From contig NZ_CP060245.1 in the NCBI RefSeq assembly GCF_014252455.1, positions 279,190 to 343,189 on the forward strand: a DNA stretch of 64,000 nt, written 5' to 3'. Shown here piece after piece: positions 54,619 through 62,773 of the stretch (positions are counted from its first letter, which is position 1; every line of letters begins with the position of its first letter). The stretch is from Blattabacterium cuenoti. Lineage in GTDB: Bacteria; Bacteroidota; Bacteroidia; Flavobacteriales; Blattabacteriaceae. Both the position numbers and the translations under genes were made by a program. The notes under the pieces are model-generated. The model was given only the letters and a program-made list of their open reading frames with translations. It made no database searches and was not told the origin of the DNA.

Positions 54619-56366
54619 GATTTTTTTTTATTTAAATTATGGTAAATTTTCATTTGATTGCTCAATATTTTTGTAAAACCTTTCACATCTTCTGCTGTCC
54701 AAGCATAATTCATTTCTCCATATTTAGCCATATTGGATTCCATCAAATCAAAATCAGATTTAATTCCAACTAAATGAAATCTATATGGATATAAAATGAT
54801 CTGTACGGTTCCAGTTAATCGTTCTTGTGTACTACTTAAAAAAATTTCTATGTTCCGCATAACAGGATCTAAATATTGAGCTTCATGAAGTAACATTCCA
54901 TACCAATTGGATAATTTTTCTTTCCAATATAATTGCCATTTTGTAAGAATATGTTTTTCTAATAAATGATGTGCTTTAATAATTATAATTGCTGCTGAAG
55001 CTTCAAAAGCTACTCTTCCTTTAATACCTAAAATAGTGTCTCCTATATGAATACCCCTTCCTATAGCAAATTTAGAAGCTATTTTTTCAATTTTTATAAT
55101 ATTTTGGATAGCTTTTCCTTTTTCTCCATTTACACTAAATAATTCTCCTTTTTTAAATTCTAATTCTAAATTTTCACTTTTTTTTTTTATTAATTTTGTT
55201 GGATAAGCTTCATCTGGAAATTTATGAGAAGAAATAAGCGTCTCTGTTCCACCAATACTAGTCCCCCAAAGCCCTTTATTAATAGAATATTTAGCATTAT
55301 TAATAGATATTCCACTATTTTGTAAGTATTCAATTTCTTCTTTTCTAGAAATTTTTAAATCTCTTATAGGCGAAATAGTAATTTTTTCTGGGCATATAAT
55401 TTGAAAAGCTATATCAAATCTAATTTGATCATTTCCAGCTCCTGTACTCCCATGAGCTATAGCTTTAGCTTTTATAATAGTCGCATATTGTGCAATTTTA
55501 ATTGCTTGGAAAATTCTTTCTGAACTTACAGATAATGGATAAGTATTATTTTTCAAAATATTTCCAAAAATTAAATATTTTATACAATTTTGATAATATT
55601 CTTCTAAAGAATCAATAGTTTTATGGGTATTAGCTCCAATATTTAAAGCTCTTTGTTTAATATTTTTCAATTCTTTTTTTTTAAAGCCTCCAGTATTAAT
55701 AATTACCGTATGGACTTCGTATCCTTTTTGAAGAAGATATTTTAAACAATAAGAAGTATCCAAACCTCCGCTATAAGCTAAAACAATTTTATCTCCATGA
55801 GTTAATACATTATTATATTTATTTTTATTTTCATCTTCATCATATGGATTATATAAAAGACCCGTGCAAAGACACATTTTTTTTTTATTTCTAATTAAAA
55901 TATCAAAATTAGCACAACTTTTACATCCTTTCCAAAATTCTTCTGATTGAGTTAATTCACTAAAAGCAACAGGCTTAAAACCTAACTCTGTATTTATTTT
56001 AATTACGGGTTGACTTGTTGTAATACTAAAAATTTTAGAATTTGGAAATTTTTTTTTGGATAATTTAAATAATTCAATTTTAATAATTTTTGCTAGTCCT
56101 TTTTTTCTAAATTCAGGAAACACAATTAACCCAGAATTGACAACAAATTCTTTATCTTGAAAAATGTCTAGGTAACTAAATCCGGCTATTTTTCCATCAT
56201 AAAAAGCAATGACTGAATTTCCATGAATCATTTTTAATTTAATATATTCTGGATTTTTTTTAGAAATACCAGTCCCTCTAATTTTTGCTGATTCCTGTAT
56301 TTTTTTACAAATTAATGATGCATATTTTGTATCCTCATCATGAGATATTCTCACTATTATTTTCAT
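54615..56366 (-). CDS. argG: GNAT acyltransferase - argininosuccinate synthase fusion
   Basis: Residues about 185-583 are argininosuccinate synthase, joining citrulline and aspartate with ATP: LAYSGGLDTSYCL (PP-loop, 199-205), AHGSTGAGNDQIRFD and GLWGTSIGG are present. Residues 1 to about 170 are a GNAT acetyltransferase with acyl-CoA motif FPEFRKKGLAKII (83-95). A Cys cluster, C148-x-x-C151 ... C165-x-C167, ends it. In other Bacteroidota a similar GNAT gene sits just before argG; here the two are one frame. No argA or argJ is in the operon, so the GNAT is the candidate glutamate N-acyltransferase. Start set at the ATG at 56366; a TTG at 56384 would add six residues. First gene of the eight-gene operon. 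Confidence 0.93.
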   Translation of the reverse strand: MKIIVRISHDEDTKYASLICKKIQESAKIRGTGISKKNPEYIKLKMIHGNSVIAFYDGKIAGFSYLDIFQDKEFVVNSGLIVFPEFRKKGLAKIIKIELFKLSKKKFPNSKIFSITTSQPVIKINTELGFKPVAFSELTQSEEFWKGCKSCANFDILIRNKKKMCLCTGLLYNPYDEDENKNKYNNVLTHGDKIVLAYSGGLDTSYCLKYLLQKGYEVHTVIINTGGFKKKELKNIKQRALNIGANTHKTIDSLEEYYQNCIKYLIFGNILKNNTYPLSVSSERIFQAIKIAQYATIIKAKAIAHGSTGAGNDQIRFDIAFQIICPEKITISPIRDLKISRKEEIEYLQNSGISINNAKYSINKGLWGTSIGGTETLISSHKFPDEAYPTKLIKKKSENLELEFKKGELFSVNGEKGKAIQNIIKIEKIASKFAIGRGIHIGDTILGIKGRVAFEASAAIIIIKAHHLLEKHILTKWQLYWKEKLSNWYGMLLHEAQYLDPVMRNIEIFLSSTQERLTGTVQIILYPYRFHLVGIKSDFDLMESNMAKYGEMNYAWTAEDVKGFTKILSNQMKIYHNLNKKKS

Positions 56367-56462
56367 ATCATAAAAAAGAACCAAATAAATAAACTAACTA
56401 ATAAATAGATATTATATTTATAGTAGTAATAATATTTCATAAAATAGAAATAAATCAGTATA

Positions 56463-56470
56463 CAAATTTA
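56463..56470 (-). promoter_or_regulatory. Possible -7 element of the arginine operon promoter
   Basis: On the minus strand TAAATTTG matches the Bacteroidota -7 consensus TAnnTTTG, about 97 bases before the argG ATG. I do not see a good -33 TTTG partner, so this is weak. The whole dnaE-argG spacer (about 150 bases) is AT-rich, and I find no ArgR-type box in it. Confidence 0.25.
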
Positions 56471-56518
56471 ATAAAGTCTTTAAAATAAATATATATAGTT
56501 TATTTAGTTTATTGAAAA

Positions 56519-59500
56519 TTATTTTAAAGATTCATTTAAACTAAAACTAAAACCTTTTATCTTTTCTATTTTTTTTAAAAAACTGGATTTAAGATGAATT
56601 CCATATTTTTTAGATTCAAAATCTAAGGATATTTTATTTTCCTGATCATATATAATAATATTCAGTTTTTTATTTCCTTTATTTTGATCCAATAGTCTTT
56701 CTATTTTATGAAATACCATACTATTTAAATATTTTATATTAATTTTTATTATCAATTTTTGAGTAAATTTTTCTAGTATGTTTTGTAAATTTTCTATATG
56801 AAAAATATGTATTTTATATTGTTCTTTCTTAGTAGTAGAAGATGGAATAATATAAATAGATAAATATAATAAACTATTAGGAAATAACAGAGGTTCATAT
56901 TTTAAATATTGTTGTCCATCAATACGAAATTCTTTAAAAGAATTATAATCTTCTAATATAAAAATTCCATATTTTTTTCCACTTTTTATATATGTTTTTT
57001 TTTCTATTTTAGATAAAATTCCACATATATGTATTTTTTTACCTATAAGTTTATTTTCATTTTCATTCAATTTATCTAAAGAATAATTTGTTAAATATTT
57101 TATTTCATAGAAATAATCATCTAAAGGATGTGAAGAAATATAAACCCCTAATACTTCTTTTTCTTTGTATAATTTATATATTATACTCCATGGAATAGTT
57201 TTTTCTATTTTTGGTTTTTCTATTATTAAGGATTTTTTCTGTTGGTAACTTTTTTGATATTGTGATCCAAATTGAATAATTTTTTCTAGAGTACTGAATT
57301 TATTTTCTTTTTCAAGAAAAAAATATTGTTCTCTCTCTATATGGAATCTATCCAATGCTCCTGATAAAATTAAACTTTCTAAAGTTTTTTTATTAACTAT
57401 ACGTAAATCAATACGTTTAACTATATCAAAAATAGAAGTGAAAAATCCATTTTTTTCTCTTTCATTCAGAATTATTTTTACCGAATTTTTTCCAACTCCT
57501 TTAATTCCTCTTAACCCAAAACGAATATGATTATATTTTATCACTTTAAAAAAATCATCACTTTTATTAATATCTGGTCTTAAAATAAAAATTCCCATTC
57601 TTTTACATTCTTTTAAAAATAAAGTAAGTTTTTTCATATTATCCATATGATTACTTAATACAGTGGCCATATATTCATCTGGAAAATGAATTTTTAAATA
57701 AGCTGTTTGAAAAGCTATATAAGCATAACATGTAGCATGAGATTTATTAAAAGCATAACAGGAAAAAAATTCCCAATCTTTCCATATTTTTTCCAAAATA
57801 TTTTTTGAATACCCTTTTTTCATAGCTTGATGAATAAATTTATGTTTCATTTTATTTAAAACATCTTTTTGTTTTTTACCCATCGCTTTTCTAAGATAAT
57901 CCGCTTCTCCTTTACTAAAATTCGCTATTTTTTGAGCTATTAACATTACTTGTTCTTGATAAATAGTTATTCCATAAGTTTCTTTTAAAAATTCCTCCAT
58001 TTCTGGTAAATCATAGGTAATAGATTCTTTTCCATGTTTTCTAGATATAAAATTAGGAATATATTGTAAAGGCCCTGGTCTATATAAAGCTGTCATAGCT
58101 ATCAAATCATCAAATTTATCCGGTTTTAATTGACGTAAATATTTTCTCATACCTAAAGATTCATATTGAAAAACCGCAACAGTTTCTCCTTTTTTAAAAA
58201 GAGAATAAGTTTTTTTATCATCTAAAGGAAATGATACTTTTATATTGAAACGTTTTTTGACAATATTAGAGGTTTCTTTAATAATCGTAAGAGTTTTTAA
58301 TCCTAAAAAATCCATTTTTAATAATCCAGTAGATTCTACTACATTATTATCAAATTGGGTTATCAATAAATTAGATTCTTTTGTAAGAGATACTGGGACA
58401 TATTCTTTAATATCAGATGGACTTATAATAATTCCACAAGCATGTATTCCTGTACTTCTTATAGACCCTTCTAAAATTTTTGCTTTATGGATAATTTTAC
58501 TAATAACACTATCTTTTTTTTCTGCTATTTTTCTTAAAATTTTCATATTATATCTTTCCTTATGACTCATTTTTTCTATAAGATAATTTTGAGATAATAA
58601 TAATTTCCATGTTATAAAATTAGGAATCATTTTTGCTATACGATCTGTTTCTTTTAAAGAAAAATTTAAAACACGAGCCGTATCTCGAATAGCTAATTTT
58701 GCCCCCATAGTAGCATAAGTAATAATTTGTGCTACTCTATTTTTTCCATATTGTTGAACAACCCATTCAATAATTTTTTCACGTCCTTTATCATCAAAAT
58801 CAATATCAATATCTGGTAAAGATATTCTATCTGGATTTAAAAATCTTTCAAAAAGTAGATGGTATTTAATAGGATCTATATCTGTAATTTCTATACAATA
58901 AGCAACTAAAGATCCAGCTACAGATCCTCTTCCAGGTCCTACTAAAATATTCATTTTTCTAGCTTTTTTAATCAAACTATGAATAATTAGAAAATAACCA
59001 GGATATCCAATTTTTTCAATTGTTTTTAATTCGAAATTAATTCTTTCTTTTATTTCTTTATTTATATATGGATAACGTTTTTTAGCTCCTTCATAAGTAA
59101 TTTTTTTTAAATAATCATTTTCATTGAAATGTTTTGAAATTATAAATTTTGGAAGTAAAATTTTATTTGAAAGATGATAAGTTTCTATTTTATTAATTAA
59201 TTCATCTAAAAAATCAAAAGATTCTGGAAGATCTGAAAAAATTTTTTTCATTTCTTCTGTACTTTTAAAGTAAAATTCATTATTTGGAAATCCAAATCTA
59301 TATCCTTTCCCTATCCCTATAGGCGTTGATTTTTTTTCAATATTTTTTACACAAAGCAAAATATCATGTGCATCAGCTTCTTTTTTATCTAAATAAAAAG
59401 TATTATTTTGTACAATATATTTAACATTATATTTTTCAGAAAATTGAATAAGAATACGATTTACATAATTTTCTTCTTCTAACCCATGACGTAATAATTC

Positions 59501-60787
59501 TATATAAAAATCTTCTTGAAAAAGTTCTTTCCACCATAAAAAAACTTTTTCTGCTTTCATTTTTCCTTTATGAAGAATTGTATGAGGAATTTCTGCATTA
59601 ATATCTCCGGTAAGAGCTATTAAATTTTCTTTATATTTTTCAATTAAATTTTTTCCTACTCTAGGAATTCCATCATAAAAACCTTCTATATATCCATAAG
59701 AACAAAGTTTAGATAAATTATGATATCCAATTTTGTTTTTAGATAAAAAAACTTGAGGATAACGTTTATCCGGTTGTTCTTTAGTAAATTTTTTTTGTAA
59801 ATAATTTTCTGATAAAAAGACTTCACAACCAATAACTCCTTTAATATTTTTTGGATAAAATTTCTGATTAGCAGAATGAATAGCATTTAAAAAATAGAAA
59901 GCTCCCATCATATTTCCATAATCTGTAATACCTACAGCTGGCATATTAAAATTTATAGCTTTATCAATCATTGATTGAATTCCTATAGTAGAAGATAATA
60001 TGGAAAAAGTAGTATGATTATGAAGATGAGAATATCTTTTTTTTTGAAATTTTTCATCATTATCATTATTATCATTTTCTATTTTTTTTTTTTCTATATC
60101 ATCGATATATTCTTTTTTTTTTTGAAGAAAAACTATACGATCAGATATAGTAGAAGAATATTTTTTTCTAAAAAAAGTGATAAAATTATTAGAGATTCCT
60201 ATATCTTTGTCTGATATAATTCCTATCCGTAAAAGTTCTAAAAAACAACGAGCTGTGGCTTTTACATCATTTTTTGCATTATGCCATTTTTTAGTAAATT
60301 CTATTCCAAATAATTTATAATATAATTCATTTAATGTAGGCCATTTAAATTTTGTTTTAATTCCAGGTAATTGACAATAGTTAATAGATACATTTTTAGT
60401 ATCTATTAAAGATTTTTTTTTAAAAAAAATATTTTTTTTAATTCTAAAAAATTCACATTCAATAATTTTTTTATCAAAATTTAAATTATGTCCAATGATA
60501 CATTGAGATTTTTTAAATATTTTTTTAAATTCATTAAGAACAAAATTTAAATTATATCCCTCTTTTTGTGCTTTTTCATTATTAATTCCATGAATTTTAA
60601 AAGCATTAAAAGGAATTTCATAATTATCCGGTTTAATAATAAAATTTTTAAATTCAATTAAATTTCCCATATAATCATGACATTGCCATGCTAATTGTAC
60701 CATTCTTGGCCAATTATCCGTATTATCAATAGGAAGTTTATATGATTTTGGTAATCCTGTAGTTTCGGTATCAATAATAAGATACAT
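56519..60787 (-). CDS. dnaE: DNA polymerase III alpha subunit fused to a DnaQ-like exonuclease
   Basis: Replicative polymerase of 1422 residues. Residues 1 to about 190 are a DEDDh 3'-5' exonuclease: MYLIIDTETTG (D6, E8), GHNLNFDKKI near residue 99 and WHNAKNDVKA near residue 169. After an Asn/Asp/Lys-rich linker comes the PHP domain (YSHLHNHTTFSILSS near residue 255). The polymerase core has GPGRGSVAGSLVAYC and the catalytic aspartates PDIDIDFDD near residue 665. Then come HhH and OB-fold domains, the OB starting near IHICGILSKIEKKTY. Flavobacterial DnaE proteins share the exonuclease fusion; in E. coli proofreading is a separate DnaQ. Divergent from rpsA. Confidence 0.94.
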   Translation of the reverse strand: MYLIIDTETTGLPKSYKLPIDNTDNWPRMVQLAWQCHDYMGNLIEFKNFIIKPDNYEIPFNAFKIHGINNEKAQKEGYNLNFVLNEFKKIFKKSQCIIGHNLNFDKKIIECEFFRIKKNIFFKKKSLIDTKNVSINYCQLPGIKTKFKWPTLNELYYKLFGIEFTKKWHNAKNDVKATARCFLELLRIGIISDKDIGISNNFITFFRKKYSSTISDRIVFLQKKKEYIDDIEKKKIENDNNDNDEKFQKKRYSHLHNHTTFSILSSTIGIQSMIDKAINFNMPAVGITDYGNMMGAFYFLNAIHSANQKFYPKNIKGVIGCEVFLSENYLQKKFTKEQPDKRYPQVFLSKNKIGYHNLSKLCSYGYIEGFYDGIPRVGKNLIEKYKENLIALTGDINAEIPHTILHKGKMKAEKVFLWWKELFQEDFYIELLRHGLEEENYVNRILIQFSEKYNVKYIVQNNTFYLDKKEADAHDILLCVKNIEKKSTPIGIGKGYRFGFPNNEFYFKSTEEMKKIFSDLPESFDFLDELINKIETYHLSNKILLPKFIISKHFNENDYLKKITYEGAKKRYPYINKEIKERINFELKTIEKIGYPGYFLIIHSLIKKARKMNILVGPGRGSVAGSLVAYCIEITDIDPIKYHLLFERFLNPDRISLPDIDIDFDDKGREKIIEWVVQQYGKNRVAQIITYATMGAKLAIRDTARVLNFSLKETDRIAKMIPNFITWKLLLSQNYLIEKMSHKERYNMKILRKIAEKKDSVISKIIHKAKILEGSIRSTGIHACGIIISPSDIKEYVPVSLTKESNLLITQFDNNVVESTGLLKMDFLGLKTLTIIKETSNIVKKRFNIKVSFPLDDKKTYSLFKKGETVAVFQYESLGMRKYLRQLKPDKFDDLIAMTALYRPGPLQYIPNFISRKHGKESITYDLPEMEEFLKETYGITIYQEQVMLIAQKIANFSKGEADYLRKAMGKKQKDVLNKMKHKFIHQAMKKGYSKNILEKIWKDWEFFSCYAFNKSHATCYAYIAFQTAYLKIHFPDEYMATVLSNHMDNMKKLTLFLKECKRMGIFILRPDINKSDDFFKVIKYNHIRFGLRGIKGVGKNSVKIILNEREKNGFFTSIFDIVKRIDLRIVNKKTLESLILSGALDRFHIEREQYFFLEKENKFSTLEKIIQFGSQYQKSYQQKKSLIIEKPKIEKTIPWSIIYKLYKEKEVLGVYISSHPLDDYFYEIKYLTNYSLDKLNENENKLIGKKIHICGILSKIEKKTYIKSGKKYGIFILEDYNSFKEFRIDGQQYLKYEPLLFPNSLLYLSIYIIPSSTTKKEQYKIHIFHIENLQNILEKFTQKLIIKINIKYLNSMVFHKIERLLDQNKGNKKLNIIIYDQENKISLDFESKKYGIHLKSSFLKKIEKIKGFSFSLNESLK

Positions 60788-60988
60788 ATTATCGTTTATT
60801 TTTTTTTAAAAAAAAGGACATACTAAAAATAATAAAATTTGAATTGAATTCATTAATCATTAATAAAAAGTTTATTAGTTTTGTATTATCTCTTTAAAGA
60901 TCCAAAAATAAAATATTTTTTCAACTTAAAATTTTTTAAAAAGTTCAGAAAATAAAAATCTAATCAAACAGAAGTAATTAAAAATAAA

Positions 60989-62752
60989 ATGACCAATAAT
61001 AAAAATATTCTTATTAAAGAAAAAATTCAAAGTTTCGATTGGACGAAATATGAAACTCATTTCAATAATGAGAAACAAAAAGAAAGAAAAAAATTTGAAG
61101 AAATATACGAAAAAACTTTACCTAAAGTACAAGAATTAGAAATCTATAAAGGTATTGTTACACATGTTACAGAAAAACATATTATTGTAGATATTGGATT
61201 TAAAGCAGAAGGAGTAATTTCTATCAGTGAATTTAGTAAAGATAAAGATAATGTTTCTTTTGATATAGGCAGTCCTATAGAAGTTATGTTGGTAAAAATG
61301 GATTATAAAGGACAATGTATTATTTCCTATCAAAAAGCAAAAATATTAAGAAATTGGCAACGGATTAATAAATCTTATGAAAAAGGAGAAGTAATTTTAG
61401 GTTATGTAGTCGCTAGAACTAAAGGAGGTTTAATTATAGAAATTTTTGATATTGAATGTTTTTTACCAGGATCACATATAAATGTAAAACCTGTTAGAGA
61501 TTATGATACTTATGTGGGAAAAACTATGGAAGTAAAAGTTGTTAAAATTAATCAAAAAACCAAAAATGTAGTGGTTTCTCATAAGGTTTTAATAGAAAGA
61601 GATATTGAGGAACAAAAAAAAGAAATGATTTCTAAGTTAGATAAAGGTCAAGTTTTAGAAGGAAAAATAAAAAACATTCTCCCTTATGGGGCTTTTGTTG
61701 ATTTAGGAGGGGTAGATGCTCTATTACATATAACAGATATGAGTTGGCCTCATATTAATCATCCAACAGAAGTTGTTCAATTAGAACAAGAATTAAAATT
61801 TGTAGTTTTAGGTGTAGATAAAGATAAAAATAGGGTTCAATTAGGATTAAAACAAATGCACCCACATCCTTGGAATTCTTTAGATAAAAATTTAAAAATA
61901 GGAAGTATTATAAAAGGGAAAGTTAGTGTTATAGCAGATTATGGTGCATTTATAGAAATTATTCCAGGAGTAGAAGCTTTATTACATATTAGTGAAATGT
62001 CATGGTCTACAGATTTATCTTCTACACAAGATTTTGTACAAATAGGAGAAGAAATAGAAGCGATTATATTAACTATAGATCGTCAAGAAAGAAAAATGTC
62101 TTTAAGTATAAAACAACTTACTCCAGATCCTTGGATAAATATTAAACATAAATATCCTGTTGGATCTCAACATACAGGATATGTCCGAAAATTTACTAAT
62201 TTTGGAATCTTATTAAAATTAGAAAAAAACATATATGGTATTATTTATACCAATGATTTATCATGGACTAAAAAAATAAAACATCCTTCTGAATTTTGTA
62301 AAATTAATGATGAATTAAAAGTAGTTATTATTTCTTTAGATACTCAAACAAGAAGATTAAATTTAGGACATAAACAACTTATGGAGAATCCTTGGAATAA
62401 ATATGAAAAAATTTATTATACAGGGAGTATTCATGATGGAATTATTGTTAATTTTTTGGAGAAAGGAGCTACTATATTAATAAATAAAGAAATAGAAGCT
62501 TTTGCTCCATTACGTTTTTTAGAAAAAAAAGATGGAAAAATTATTAAAAAAGGAGAAAAAATTAATTTTAAAGTTATTGAATTTAATAAAGAAAATAAAA
62601 AAATTATAGTTTCTCATACATCTGTATATCGTGATCAACATGATAAAAATAAAAGAAAAGATCAACGATCTAGAAAATTTGAAAGATCTACTTTTGGAGA
62701 TATTGCAGGTTTAGTGAAATTAAAAGAAAAAATAGAAAAAGAAAAAAAATAA
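60989..62752 (+). CDS. rpsA: 30S ribosomal protein S1
   Basis: Binds mRNA and helps initiation on leaders without strong Shine-Dalgarno sites, which is the norm in Bacteroidota. The 587 residues contain six S1 repeats, approximately at 53-117, 133-202, 219-289, 304-376, 391-463 and 477-548. Repeats 3 and 4 are the best conserved (LPYGAFVDLGGVDALLHITDMSW and ADYGAFIEIIPGVEALLHISEMSW). The first 45 residues are a charged leader and the tail is Lys/Arg-rich. The 201-base spacer to dnaE must hold both promoters; I see no convincing TTTG/TAnnTTTG pair at the right distance. nrdA follows 21 bases later. Confidence 0.96.
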   Translation: MTNNKNILIKEKIQSFDWTKYETHFNNEKQKERKKFEEIYEKTLPKVQELEIYKGIVTHVTEKHIIVDIGFKAEGVISISEFSKDKDNVSFDIGSPIEVMLVKMDYKGQCIISYQKAKILRNWQRINKSYEKGEVILGYVVARTKGGLIIEIFDIECFLPGSHINVKPVRDYDTYVGKTMEVKVVKINQKTKNVVVSHKVLIERDIEEQKKEMISKLDKGQVLEGKIKNILPYGAFVDLGGVDALLHITDMSWPHINHPTEVVQLEQELKFVVLGVDKDKNRVQLGLKQMHPHPWNSLDKNLKIGSIIKGKVSVIADYGAFIEIIPGVEALLHISEMSWSTDLSSTQDFVQIGEEIEAIILTIDRQERKMSLSIKQLTPDPWINIKHKYPVGSQHTGYVRKFTNFGILLKLEKNIYGIIYTNDLSWTKKIKHPSEFCKINDELKVVIISLDTQTRRLNLGHKQLMENPWNKYEKIYYTGSIHDGIIVNFLEKGATILINKEIEAFAPLRFLEKKDGKIIKKGEKINFKVIEFNKENKKIIVSHTSVYRDQHDKNKRKDQRSRKFERSTFGDIAGLVKLKEKIEKEKK

Positions 62753-62773
62753 GGAAATATTTAATAAAAAAAA

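Noticed and set aside
56367..56384. TTG start giving a six-residue longer ArgG fusion
   Set aside because: The ATG at 56366 begins the recognisable GNAT sequence; nothing supports the extension.
59686..60214. Small ORFs opposite or out of frame with dnaE
   Set aside because: Low-complexity shadows of dnaE with no independent start context or family resemblance.
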